Shown piece after piece: positions 24,101-36,609 of a stretch of 64,000 nt of DNA. This DNA comes from Tetradesmus obliquus. Lineage: Eukaryota > Chlorophyta > Chlorophyceae > Sphaeropleales > Scenedesmaceae. The notes under the pieces are model-generated. The model worked only from the letters and a program-made list of their open reading frames with translations. It was not told where the DNA came from and ran no database searches. Numbering within the stretch: position 1 is the stretch's first letter; each line of letters begins with the position of its first letter. Position numbers and translations under genes: made by a program. The stretch lies in the NCBI GenBank assembly GCA_030272155.1, contig CP126195.1, positions 2,029,001 to 2,093,000 on the forward strand, written 5' to 3'.

Positions 24101-24953
24101 TGCATGTGCACAGCTGAGGCCTGACATAAGCTACGCAGCAGGACTTCCAAGGCAGCGTTCCTTTGATAGAAACTCTTCAGACTGGTACATTGCACACTCT
24201 ACGCATCTTGCAGCGTGTCGTGGCACCACTGCAAAACAACCCTTCTGGAAATTCCGCCCTGCATTCGTTTGGAAAGCTGGCGCCGCCGATAAAGGACAGC
24301 ACTCTGGTCAAGGTTTGATGCATTCTAAAACTGGCACTCTCTGGTGCGATGATAATGAAACTGTAACCGCTGGCACAAGTGATGATGCGCCAGCCGTCAC
24401 AGAGTTGCTGCTTGCTGATCAGCAGCCGCGCCTGCTCTTCAGAGTCAGGCCTTTGATATGCATGCACTTTGTGCAACAGTGGGTGTGCTTATTTCAGCAC
24501 GGACCCGCCCAACACTGCAGCTGCAGGTGTCAGAAATCCCACACAGTCAGCAGGACAGCAGCAGGCACGCTGCCCTGCACAAGGGACCCGCCACTCTATC
24601 CACAGTGGCTGGCCACTCCCCGCTCCTCCCACACAACAGCATTGAAGTTCTTCTCAAATGATCACAAAAGTGCTTGCGGCGATCTCGGCATCATCACATA
24701 TCAGGTAATCAAAGCCAAGGTCACATCTTCTGATATACCACACTGCATCAAGTCACCATCCCACCTAAACACTACCTACAGTAACATGCGCTGTGATCTC
24801 CAGCCTCCATGCGGCACAAAACCGCTGCATAATAGAAAAACACAGTTAGGCCTTTTTTCAAAGCTGCAGGCCACATCAGCACAGCTGCAAGCTGGCCTCA
24901 TTTTGAGCACCTACAAGCTGCTGCTGCTCCTCACTTCTTATGCTGCTGCATGC
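21130..24953. other. Gene-free stretch between copy B and the proline-linker gene
   Basis: No exon series or protein family was recognised on either strand. A 327-codon open frame at 24009-24992 has no domain, no signal peptide and a composition unlike the neighbouring genes, and I regard it as chance. Outer parts should hold the 3' UTRs of the two flanking, convergent genes. Confidence 0.45.
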
Positions 24954-26738
24954 TTAAGGGTACTTTGGTGGCTTACCGCCAAAGTCGTGTGAGCCACCAT
25001 CCTTGGGGGGATACATGCCACCCTTAGGAGGATATGCGCCGCCCTTGGGAGAGCCGCCCTTGGGTGGGTAGGGCATGGGGTGCTTGCCGCAGTCCCAGCC
25101 GTTGCAGGGAGGGAACTCAGTACCACCCTCCTCAGGGCACACCTCAATCTTGCCTTCGAAGGGACCGGGGCGGGGCACGCAGCCACCCAGCTTGGTGCAG
25201 GCGCAGAATCCAGTCTTCTGCGCACCACAGGTGCCGGACTTCTGGGGCACGCAGCTGCCGGTCTGCTTGCAGCCGCAAGTAACCTGGGCCTGGCCGACGT
25301 CCTGCTTTGCGCCCACACGACGGCCGCTGCCCTCCAGGTTGACAATGGGGTCGGGGCACTTGACGGTGTTGACTGGTGTCTCGTACTCGGTGGTGCCAGG
25401 GGCGTTGACGCGCACCCAGTTGCCGGTTGGCAGCTGCTTCTCGAAAACCAGCTCCACGCGGGCCCTAAACTTGGGGCAGTCGACGTCGGTCTGGTTTGTG
25501 ACGGTTGCAAAAGCCTCACACTTGACGTTGTTGTCAGCAGTGCAGGTGGTGCTGTCCAGCACCTGGCAGCCGGTCCTGTCATCCTTTTGCACGTAGGTCT
25601 TGTCATCGCAGGTGCAGCTGGACTTGCCGGCGCACTTGGCTGAGCAGATCGGTGCAATAGGAGGAGGTGGAGGAGGAGGGCAGTCACACTTGCCGCAGTA
25701 GCCGTACTTGCTGCAGGCAGGCTTAACCTGCAGGGACTTGGCAACAGCACCCATAGGGGCGGCGCAGGCTGTGCAGCTGATGGTCAGGGACTCGATCTTG
25801 GCCTGGCAGCTCTGGGTGATCTCCATGGCAGTGCCGTCAGCGTTGACCGACAGGCAGTTGACCAGATCCAGGCCCTGGCAGCTGGGATCAGCCAGGGACA
25901 GCTCGTAGGTGCCATCACCACGTGCAGTACCGCGCATGGTGCAGGCGCTGGTGGCAGATGACTTGGCGCCCTGGACGGCGCAGCCGTCTCCGCCGGAGAG
26001 CGCGGCGTCACTGACGCAGAGGGTGAAGTCGGAGCACATCTGGTTGGCGAAGAGGAACTTGACAGGGGTGGTGTTGTCGAGGCCAGTGGCGCGGTGGGTG
26101 TCAGGGGAGATGGGCACCACGGCTGGGCTGAAGCTGGCGAACTGGCAGCTGTTGTCGACTGTGCCCAGCTGCAGGACAGCAGCAGCAGCAGCAGCAGCGG
26201 GAGAAGAAGGGAGCAGGTCAGAACGTGGGATATTCTCAACAGTAGTGCTGCTGTACTGGCAGTTAGCAGCTGTGAGATGCTGTGCGTGGTAGACATACAA
26301 GAAGATCTGGCCTGCCGCAGTGACCGTGCAACAGCCACACAAACTTTGAAGCTGGCCTGCACCTTTCTGAGCTGAACACGCTAAATGCAATGGTGCTGCT
26401 TTCCCTGGCTGTGAGACAAGCTGCGCACTGTTCTCATCACTATCATCCCTGGCTCTGAGAAAGCTGTGCAGGTTTTATGCTTTGTGCCATCGTCTTGGCT
26501 ACGAATAACGCTGTACAGAAATTTGTTCTTGGCATCATCGCATGGCTGCTGGACAATCGTTCATCTCACGGGCATGCTGTATTAACCACGCAGTAACTGA
26601 AATTTACTGCCATGCTGGACCTGCCATATGCGCTGGCAATTGCTGCGTGTGCATCTGCGGTGCCAAACTCACCAGCACCTGTGCGTTGGCTGCAGCAGCC
26701 ACGGCCACCAGGGCCGTCAGAGCCAATAATAACTTCAT
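24954..26738 (-). CDS. Secreted Cys-rich protein with poly-proline linker (pherophorin-like layout)
   Basis: Exon 1 (26738-26673) encodes a classic signal peptide, MKLLLALTALVAVAAAANAQ. Exon 2 (26168-24954) encodes the rest, giving about 426 aa. A donor at 26679 instead of 26673 would remove two residues in frame. The mature protein has an N-terminal Cys-rich domain (about 25-175), a PPPPPPP linker (near residue 190), a second Cys-rich domain, and a Gly/Lys/Pro-rich tail with PYPPKGG-type repeats. Two Cys-rich domains around a proline rod is the layout of pherophorins and related chlorophyte wall glycoproteins, but I could not confirm the pherophorin domain signature, so the name stays descriptive. 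The coding part lacks the CAG runs of its neighbours. Likely an extracellular matrix or wall component. Confidence 0.7.
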
Positions 26739-28633
26739 GGTTGAAGATTGGAGTCGCCTGCAGGCACACAGCAAGGCAGCAGCAAGATGTTGCATGACGA
26801 GCACGTGATAACCTCGCATCAGCGCTGCACTGCTGTAAATGACACAGGAACATAGAAGGATTTGGATGTGCGCTGATTTGGTAGTGCATCCTGCCACTGC
26901 GCGCCGCTGCATGTGCCCTCATGTGCATGTGCCCCCTCAAGGCCGGTAACCGCTGTACGGCATGGTACCACAGCGATTGTCTCTGTGCGCTTAGTGTATT
27001 AGTTAATGTATGTAGAATACATTTACTGCGCATACATTGCACGTGCAAGGCAATTGATTCAAAGGAAACGCTGGGCAGCTAGGCGCCAAACAGCAGTGCT
27101 GCAGAACGCTCTTTCGCGCAAAAGAAAGTGCCTCAAAACGACTTACTTTGATTGATAGTTTGATGCCTCTGTCGCTGATGCGAAGGCTACGAAACAGGCA
27201 GCTAGTCAAGTTCCAGACGAATACAGTATGCGCAACTGAATCAGCAGGGTATATATGGTGTATTTAGATTCACCTAATCATAGGTGATAAGTGCTGAGCC
27301 AGAGATGGAGGACTATGTGTACGTAGCGTTCAGCGCTGAGTTACTGGCCGGCTGGTCGGTTTTACGGCCTACTTGACGGTTTCGGTGCTGGAATGTGACT
27401 TCAGTAGTAGACTAATGACACAATCAAAGTTATAATTATTGGTTTGCAAACTAAATGCAGTCGAAGCAAAGCACAGCTTCTGCCACAGTGTGGACAGCTG
27501 ACCCAGGGTCCTTGAGGCACCCCTCAGAAGCAGTGACAGCAGCTGCTGGCTTAATTGAGATGCTTCATCGCTGCGTGTACTCACATGTTGTTTTATTCTT
27601 GTGATCCCTACTCACGTACAAACGTACTCATGTTCTGGCAGCTGCAGATGATTGACACAAGTCAGGGCTGCTCACAGCTAAACGTCCCATGGTCTGTCCG
27701 CAGAGTGATATGAGTTGTGGAGATTTAAAGCTGGTCATAGACAGGCCTGGGCGCAATGCAGCGATCACCAGCAATGGGTGAAACGAGGTGTCAGCCCGCT
27801 GTTGCTACCAGCTGCAGGGTGCTAGCTCAGTCTTTTGCAGCTAAATGTTGTTGTAGTGCCTCAAGGATCACTGCTGTAGCCAAAATGCGCCCGGACACCA
27901 CATGTCAGATACCACAGTCAACGGCTGTCACTAGTCACTAGTAGTGACCATCAGACACGTTCTTACCCCCTTCCGGTTGCTAACCTTTGTTTAGCAAGAA
28001 CTAGCAGTTTCCCGTGACTACGTCACTCCTATCTAGTAATGATGGGAGGCACCCGTGCTTGCTGGTGCTGTCCTCAAGGCAGCAACTGCAACACCTGCAA
28101 TCTTAGCAGCCACCCATGATCATCCCTATCCCGTTCGCCTTTCGCTGAAAGTAATATTCTCACGCCATCGCTTCCCAGATATTGTTGCTTCACTGCCTGC
28201 TGTTCCTGCTGTAGCCCGTGATGTTTTGCAGTAGCACCCCGCAACAGAACACCGCTGCACCCAGCCCACGGCTTCGAAACGACTTCAAATGTCTACACTA
28301 ACTTTTATCTGTTGCTCTCGCACTCTCGTTTGCTTCCTCTGCACATTATCCAATCGCCCTGGGGTTCAACGGCCAGGTCCTAAGCCAGGCTTCTGACTGA
28401 CTGACTGACTGACGGACCGTAATGGATTTAGTAATGGATGGATGTTCCATTAAACATTTGCTCGCAATACACAATGTTATGTACTATTAAAGCAAAGGTA
28501 TTGCTCCTCTGCTTGCCATTTTACCCCGGGAACCAACCCGGGTGGGGCGTACGCACGGCATGCCTCACGAACTACTGAACGTGGTTGGAAGTCAGGCCTC
28601 ATCATAATCAGCTTCATCAAACATTGTCAATCG
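26739..28633. other. Gene-free stretch with promoters of flanking genes
   Basis: It separates the divergent proline-linker gene (-) and protease copy C (+). Nothing coding was recognised. A short GACT repeat lies at about 28395-28412 and a CCCGGG-AACCAA-CCCGGG hairpin at about 28527-28544, roughly 90 nt before the copy C start. Confidence 0.5.
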
Positions 28634-29918
28634 ATGAGTCCACCGGTAGCCATGCTGCTGCTGCTGGTTGCGATCGGGCTAGGTGTTGCAAGCTGCGACA
28701 GCCAGCCAGTAGCACCACCAGCAGCGCAAACGCAGCAAGTACCGCATGTAGCAACCTGGATGAACGAGCTAATGACAACCCGCAGACGCCTGCGGGGGCG
28801 CAGTGACTGGCAGGCGCGAGGAGGGGCATTGAAGGTGTTGGGTAAACAGAAGCTGGACAGGATCCGTCAGCGCTCGGCACTATTTAAGATGGATGCCGGA
28901 CTGCTGGCTGCAAAATTGGATTCAGATAGTGAGCTGGTGAGCTGCAGGTGGTGCTCCTCCGCTGCTGCTGGTGCCTGTAGTGGTGGCAGTGGTACTGCTG
29001 GCTGCTGCTGCCCCTATTGCCTCTGGGACTCACTTGGGCGTGCAGCCACACATCTGCATGAGATCAGCTGTTGCAGGATAGTTTACATGTCCGCCCTAAA
29101 ATGCTGATGGGATTGCAATTGCGAGCTGCGACTTACACACTGCTGCACTGTGCCGCTTTGTTCACCAGCTTGTAGATGAAGAAGGTGAGCACCTACTGCA
29201 CAGGTGCAGCGGCCTAGCAGCAGATGCTGTGCACGCGCACAGCAGCAGCTGGGACACGTCATCTTCTGCCAGTGCAGCAGCAGCAGCAGCAAGCTCAGCA
29301 GCTCGCCTCACGAAAGAGGAAGTCTTCAGCCTCAGCTCCCGCCCTGGAGCTGTGAGGAAGATCTTGCTGGACTTTGACGGCCACAGCACCAGCAACAGCA
29401 AGTGGAACACACAAAGCCAACCTGTGATTGAGTCACCACCGTGGGACACAGATGGCAACCCTGGCTCCTTCAGTGACATGGAACTGGGGCAGCTGAAAGC
29501 CATCTGGAGCATTGTGGCAGAAGGTGGGCCGCAGCAGAAGTGCAGCAAAGAAAGCCTGCGTTCATTGCAATGTGCCAAACCTTGGCATGTGTAGGTTTGC
29601 AGGAGCTGGGCTGCCTGGCTGTGAGTGTGGTGAAACGTGGCTGTGTTGTGCTGTTCTTGAGCAGTGCTTCTGGGCAAGCCGAGCAGAACAGCCAAAGCCA
29701 AAGCCAAACAGAACGGCCCTGCATGCATGGGCATGCAGAGCCGTTCTGTTTCAGCCTTAGATCTGGCGGACAGTTGAGTCGCACACACAAGCTGGTGCAA
29801 ATCAAACGCAGCAAGCGTCACTGTGCTCTGCTGACTTGTGGACTCAGCCTGTTTGCTGCTGTTCATACCTGCATGCATCCCATGGCCTGCTGTGACATGC
29901 AGTGCTGCTTCCTCCTTC

Positions 29919-29988
<70 letters not shown>

Positions 29989-30449
29989 AGATTTTGCTCC
30001 CTTTGATGTGGATGTGACCACTAAAGATCCAGGGGACGCAGCACTGCTGGGCATTGGCGTGCGTGTCATAATCGGCGGCGATAGCCCAGGTGGTACAGGC
30101 ATGGGCGGAGTGGCCTGGGTGGGAAGCTTTGGCACAAACAACCCTGCCTTTGTGTACCCGTACCGCTTCTACAGCAGCGTGAAGGGCACGGGGGAAGCAG
30201 CTTCGCACGAGGCGGGCCACACGCTGGGCCTGCTTCATGACGACAACATGCCTGGCGGCAACAACTGGGCACCCATCATGGTGAGGGGCTCAGCACTGCA
30301 TGCACATGTGCCTGCCTTGACACAGCAATGTACACTTGCAGCTGCACCAGTTGCGGCACACAGCGCTCCACATGCTGCAAGTGCTGCTCGCCAGCCCTGA
30401 ACACAACCACTAGGCAGTGCAACAGTGGAGCTGGCGTGTGGGGGGAAAC

Positions 30450-30485
<36 letters not shown>

Positions 30486-33400
30486 CGCTGCTGCTGTCTT
30501 GTGTGCCACATGATGCTAGCCCTGCTGACATCTGTACTACTGCTGCTGCTGCTGCTGCTGTTGCTGCTGCCGCCCGCAGGCCAGCTCCCGGTACTTCAAC
30601 CTCACCATGTGGTCAAAAGGAGACTACTATGGCGCAACTAACAAACAGGACGACTATGCTGTCATGGGGCAGTTCCTGAACCTGCTGCCTCAGCAGTACG
30701 GCAGCAGCATAGCCACTGCCACCCCGTTGCCTACAAAACGGTCCATCGCTCCTGTGCTGTACCAGGCATCAGGCATTATTTCAAACCAAGGCCAGGTCGA
30801 CTTTTTCTCGCTGTCAGGTACTGGCGGGAACAGCCTGGATATTGTAGCAGCAGGTGCAGGCACTATAACAACTAGGGACGGGGAGGTTTTTAACATAGGC
30901 GACCTCGACATTCTCCTCACCTTGTATGGGCCCACTGGAGCAGTACTGCAGTCTGCAAATCCACCTGGTATGGGTGCACGGCTCCAAGTAACGCTGCCAA
31001 TAACAGGCACACACTACATATCCATCACTGGGGCAGGAGCTGGTGACCCTGCTGGTTGGGGCTACAGCAACTATGGCAGCCGCGGGCGGTACAGCTTGAC
31101 TGTCACAGGCAGTACGACTCCGCCGCTGCCTGTGCCGAGCCCATCTCCTGTAGCAAGCCCGTCACCAATGCCTTCACCTGTGCTGCCGTTACCATCTGCA
31201 TCGCCCAGTCCGTCTGTTAGGTGAGGGCTAGTGCGGCGGCCGGCTGGCAGCTGTAGTTTCTGCAAAACACAGTTAAGCTGCCATGCCTGCAGCTTTGGGA
31301 TGAATCGTGCATGCTACTCTGGTGTGGCTGTTTCTGCTACGCAATGCTGCCCGTTTGTGTTGCGTTGCTACATGTATGAAGACCTTGCTGCCTTGCCCAT
31401 GCAAACAAGTGTCAGCAAAAGTAGCAGGATGTGGCGCGAACCAACTCACCCACTCACCTGCTGCTGCATGCTGCGTTGCGTTGCACTGCCGATGCTGCGT
31501 GCGCATGATTGCAGCCCGCCATCACCAAGCCCGTCACCAGAGCGCAGCCCTAGGTGAGACGGCATGCAGCTCAGCAGCTTACTCTACTTGATGACTCTGC
31601 ATGGCAATGCAGCAGAGGCCCAGCATCCTGAGACAGCAGCCACATGGCATGCCTGATTGCGTTTTCATTGCCAGTGCATGCAATTCCTCTACACGGTGTT
31701 CTCAGGATAGCACGTACACCAAATGATGGTGCTGCTGCCAGCTGACACCCTTGCCCCATGCTCTATGCCACCTGCCTGCTGCTCCCTGCACTGGCTCAAG
31801 CTGCGCCTCACTCGCAGCCCCTCTGACATGCTTTCCTGACCTCGTGTGCCGCCTGCCTGCTGCACCCTGCCCTGCTCGCAGCCCCTCTCCAGTCCCTGTC
31901 GGCCCCGCCTCCCTTGCCCTGCTGGCCTCATTCCCGGCCGATTTCACCCCCAAAACAGCAAACCTGGCAGCAGATGGGCCCAGCAGCAGCTGCAGCATTG
32001 AGCCAACACCAGTTTTAGGGGAGGACAGTACATCTGTGCTGTCTCCTGGACCTGCTCAATGCAGCGCTGGCAGCTCTGGTACATACACGCTGACATACAG
32101 CGCATCTGCGCTGCCTCTGGCGCGCTGGGAGTGTTATAACGTTACTTCTGGCGTGGTGCAGGAGCCGCTGGTGCCACCGCTCGTGCAGCTCCCCGGCAGC
32201 GGCAGCAGCGTGGCATATGTTGCATTGATTGCCAATGACGTCTTCACGTGTGTTGGAGTGTTTGCACCGCCACCACCACCCAGCCCGTCACCAGAGCCCG
32301 CTCCACCTGCAGCACTGGCGCTGCTCGCCTTGCTGCCTGTCAACTACACAGGCCCTGCACCAAACCTAACAGCAATCTCCTTTGACGGCACACAGCAATG
32401 CAGCAAGGCGCCAGCACCTGCACTCCCTGCTGTGCCCGACAACAACAGCAGCAGCAATGTGACGACTCGTGCAATGCGTGGACTCCTTACCATGCCTCTA
32501 CAGGAGCTGCCACCATCACCAGGCGTGAGTGACAGCCCCTCGCCGTTACCTGTGGTTGAAAACACCTCGCCGTCACCTGCTGTGGTTGAAACAGCCTCTC
32601 CATCACCTGCAGCTGGTGGCGATGCTGCATCACCATCACCCTCGCCAGACAGCTTGATGTCACCCTCACCATCTCTGTCACCATCACCCGAGCCGTCACC
32701 GTCACCATCACCAGGACCAACCGACAACAACAGCAGCAGCACCAGCATCACCTCTCCAGGTGCTGGCCTCTGCAACGACGCAGCAAACGGCACCCTGCCA
32801 TCTGGGCTGTGGATCCTATCCGAGGCATCCCCCGCAGGGCTAGTGCTGATGCGCTGGGATTGCTACAACCTGAGCAGTGGCACCCCTGAGCCGTTCACAC
32901 CACAGCCAGCCAAGCGCCGGCGCAGCAGCAGCAGCAGCAGCAGCAGCAGCGCGGCAGTACTGGCATCTGTACCCAGCGACGCTGGCACCGGCACGGCGCT
33001 GCTGCAGCTGCAGCCGTATACCACTGTCACATGTGTCGCGGTCTATGGCGCTGCAGCTGTTGCATCCCCTTCTCCTTCTCCATCGCCTCCTGTTGCTTCA
33101 CCAAGCCCCTCTCCTTTTCCTTCTCCTTCACCATCTCCCAGCCCCATTCCCACAGTGTTGAGGCCGGCACGCATGACCCTAACCCTCTCAAGCAGCACAC
33201 AATACACCAATGGCAATGCGAGTGCGGTTGCTTGGTTCACCATCGAGGCGCGGGACATCTACACAAACCAGCCAGTGCCACAGGTTGCAGTTACAGCCAT
33301 ACTGCGCCTGAGCCGTGATGATGCAGTGAGTGACCCCAGGGGCAGGTTTCCTTACAATGTGAGTGTGGTGACAGCTCGTAGCGGCCGGCAGATCATACGC

Positions 33401-33535
33401 ACAGCGGCAGTTGCGCTTGGCAGGTCAAGGCGTGGGCGGGGGGTGCAGGTGATCTTTCAGATTGTCAAGGTGCAGCACGCGGTGTACCTTATGGGCAGCA
33501 AGCCAATGCTGAAAGCGGCTACCCCGCTGCTGTGA
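28634..33535 (+). CDS. Large secreted metzincin-type metalloprotease with SPSP linkers (copy C)
   Basis: Exons: 28634-28936, 29169-29523, 29991-30280, 30580-31220, 31515-31553, 31882-33535 (3,282 nt, 1,093 aa). The first four exons parallel copies A and B: signal peptide (MSPPVAMLLLLVAIGLG), short prodomain, RKILLDFDGHST, DFAPFDVDVTTKDPG, zinc site SHEAGHTLGLLHDD (H292, E293, H296, H302), NNWAPIM, TMWSKGDY and a PPC-like domain. In place of the Cys-rich module it has an SPSP linker with a 39-nt mini-exon, then two related roughly 130-residue repeats (starting ASLALLASFPADFTP and ALALLALLPVNYTGP) with further SPSP spacers. The final beta-rich domain resembles the tails of A and B. Ser-Pro repeats are typical O-glycosylated rods of green-algal matrix proteins, so this protease is probably anchored in or spans the matrix. 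Confidence 0.82.
29922..29990 (+). repeat. (CTG)n directly abutting a splice acceptor
   Basis: About 22 CTG units end in CTGCAG, and exon 3 of protease copy C starts at 29991. No ordinary polypyrimidine tract is present. Confidence 0.9.
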
Positions 33536-35609
33536 CGGGTTGTTATCAAAGAGGGCGGCGGGATAGTGTTGATGGGAAAGGTGGTGATCATCAGGTGCTG
33601 CTGCGGACACTGGTGGCATGGTTTACATCACTGGCTGGATGACAGTCAGCATTCGCGCCACTGTGCATTCATGATCTATGCTCAACAACTGGCTATTAGA
33701 ACTGCACAAACGTGGTTGGGTTACTTGTGTCTTGTTTGCAGCTGGGAGGGTGAGTTGACTGCACCTGCATCCCGTTGATGTTGAGGCAGCCTGGCAACGG
33801 TGCGTCCTGGGTTATCTGTACTTGCTAGCTTGGTTATGTTCACGGAGTATCATTCAAGCGTGTCCTAGATACATGCTGTACAGATGTACATACACAGCAT
33901 CTAAAAGGCAGCGGTTTGTTTACCTTGTTCGGGTGCTGCTTTTTGATCAAAGGTACAGAGCAGTTCATCGTCCATATTGCCAAACATATGCTTCTTGTTC
34001 TGCCATTGATAGGCATGCGGACGCAGCCAAGATTGCATTTTATTAGCAGGGCTGCATACTAACCTGTTACTGCTGGTCCCAGGAACGGTGGCCAAGCGCA
34101 GCAACAATCACCATCACAGCTTGGCTGCTGATGTGTGCGGCAGGTGTTACCCACTAGCAAGCGCTGCACCTGACACTGCGTGTGCTGCTGGCGTACAGTA
34201 TCATATTTCATGTTTGACCCCGCTGCTGCTGACTCTGCACGATTTCTGAGCGATGTTTCTCAAACAGCAGCACTATACTGCCATGACAGGCACTTGTGAC
34301 AGCATCTCATGCAGTCGATGCATGGCACAAGGCATGAACTGTTGAGAGATGATCGCTCTGCGTACAGCCTGTGAATGTTGAGTGATGATCGCTCCGTGTA
34401 CAGCCTGTGTGTTGTGTAGTGATTGCTCTGTGTACAGGCTGTGCTGTTTACTATGCAACATGCTGTGGGAGACGTGGTTGCACTTCCAGCCGGCAACAGG
34501 ACCTAGCTGCGCTTTGCCGCACGTATGTATCATCTGCAACAGCTGAGGAAACTGACTTTTGCTCACAGGCAGCAGTATGTTGACAGATGGATTGCATTTC
34601 TGGTCTATGTAAGCGGTCTAGCGACAAGGTCTGCTAATGATGTGTATGTATGCATCACCTGTAGTGATCACACATACGTGCATGGTGCACGGATCTGTTT
34701 CTGCTTGACCACAATCCAAGGTATCATGTCGGTTGGGTTGCTTGTGGGTTTCAGCGGACTGCTCTTGTGCGACAGGTGTTGCGCCGTACAGGCACAGCTG
34801 CACTGAGTTGCATTCCGCTCAACGGCACGTACAGCGGGCTACAGGCTTGCGCTGACTATGCATAGAAGTTGCACCGTGGTGCTGTTACAATGGTGGTGTT
34901 GCAAGTCATTGCTTGCCAGGCGTGCTGTCAATAAGTGGCCCATGGGTAGTGTTGCTGCACTTGCGCCTGGAAGGCTTTGCTGGTGCAGCCACTGCAGGTC
35001 CGACCTTGCTGGATGCCACGCATTGTATTGATCATATGTGAGATGTGCTGCAGCCGCTACATGAGCAGCAACAGCTGCACAGCTGGGACCAGGCTTGATT
35101 CACCTGCTTGGCAAGGCAAGGCAGCAGTCGCAGCAACTCAGGGCGGCCTTGAAAGCGCACGCCGCCATCACTCACAGTGGGCCACTGCTTGCAATCATAG
35201 TGCAGATGTAACCCTGCTGCTTGAAGAAACAACTGAACGTGCCTATCGCATTTTTGCATTTGCATTTTGGACCTCCTGTTTGTGCTAGCAGGCCGGGTCC
35301 TACACAGGGCTCGGACACAGGACCAACCGTTGAACAAGGCGTTGTACAGCAGTACTGCTGTACAGCACAGCGAGCAGCATGTTGGTCGCCCATAGCAACC
35401 AAAGTTCTCACTCAGTTCAAGTTGTACAATATGCGAATACAGGATTTACCCGGGTGCTCATCGCCGGATTCGCCTCCGTGCCGTTACGTGACAATGCACT
35501 TTAACATCAGTGCATGGTGTCATGCACGCAGCTCGGTGGAAGGGGACGTGGCAGCACATAGACAACGATGATTTCGTTGAGGAACAAACACTTTCAGAAG
35601 TTTTGTATA
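33536..35609. other. Gene-free stretch between protease copy C and the hAT element
   Basis: No protein family or exon series was recognised. A three-copy repeat of about 36 bp with core GATCGCTC..GTACAGCCTGTG lies at about 34343-34445. Otherwise it is plain sequence. Confidence 0.5.
34343..34445. repeat. About 36-bp tandem repeat, three copies
   Basis: Copies begin near 34345, 34381 and 34417 and share GTGATGATCGCTC and GTACAGCCTGTG with a few substitutions. Confidence 0.8.
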
Positions 35610-35611
35610 GT

Positions 35612-35710
35612 ATAGTTGCACGAAACGTTTCGTTTGAAACGAAACGTTTCGTTTCTAAACGCGTTTAAAACGCCAGTGCCTGGACTGAAACGCTGCTGAA
35701 ACGCTGCTGA
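35612..35710. repeat. Left terminal inverted repeat and AAACG-rich subterminal region
   Basis: The terminus is followed by palindromic CGAAACGTTTCG blocks and three GAAACGC repeats. AAACG-type motifs are the binding sites of the maize Ac transposase in the same superfamily, so these are probably transposase-binding sites (inference). Confidence 0.8.
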
Positions 35711-36609
35711 AACGCCATGTCACAGTATGCACTCTAGAGGCATGTAGAGGCCAGTTACATCAATTCTTTGCATTTTAATTGTTTGTAAATGATCAATACT
35801 AGTCTTTATAGTCATTAATTGACCCCAGAACTGTGCCTGCCGGGCTTGGAGGGCTGCCAAGGCACGGCAGCAGGCTTGACTAGTTGACAGCAGTACAGCT
35901 CCAACACTTGAACATACTTGGCGATCGTCGCACGACAGCTCTTCGCAAAGTCAAAATGAATTGAGGTGCCAGTGCGTAATCTACTTATTATCGTGATATC
36001 GTGTGAATGCGTTGATGTCCACGGACCATGTGCAGCGAGGCACCACAGCAGCTGGAGGGCTGCTCGGCGTATCAGGGATGAGCTTTCATCCCAAGGTTTA
36101 CGCAAAGAAGCAAACTGGCAACATTACTAATGCAGCAGTTGAGTCTCTTACCAAGAAAGCAGCGACCACTGGTTACAGGAACAGAGCTGAGCAACCTGCA
36201 CACCTCCTGCTGCACACACAAGCAACTGTAAACATAGTTGCAGAGTCGCGACACATTAAATGTCATTGTGTTAATCTGCTGGACTCAATGCACAATCATC
36301 CAAACCTCAGCACCATGCTGGCTGAAACACAACAGACACTGAGCAGCAAGCATTGGCATGTTGCAGCGCATCTGCTGCTGATGCTGCTGCTCATGAGCAT
36401 GCCAAATAACACAGCATGCAGCGGCACTCACAAGACATGCAGCTGCTCATGGCAGCTGACTCCACTCCTATGCATCACACCCATGCAAGCAGCAAGCAGC
36501 AAAAGCAACACCAGCAACCCAGCTGGTTGCATGACCAATGTTGCTGTTGCATTGCTGCAGACACCAACACATGCACTCGCACCACAGCCAAAGATGCATT
36601 ACAGCTGCT

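Noticed and set aside
24009..24992. A 327-codon plus-strand frame
   Set aside because: No domain, no signal peptide, biased Cys/His/Ser content, and it runs into the 3' end of the minus-strand proline-linker gene.
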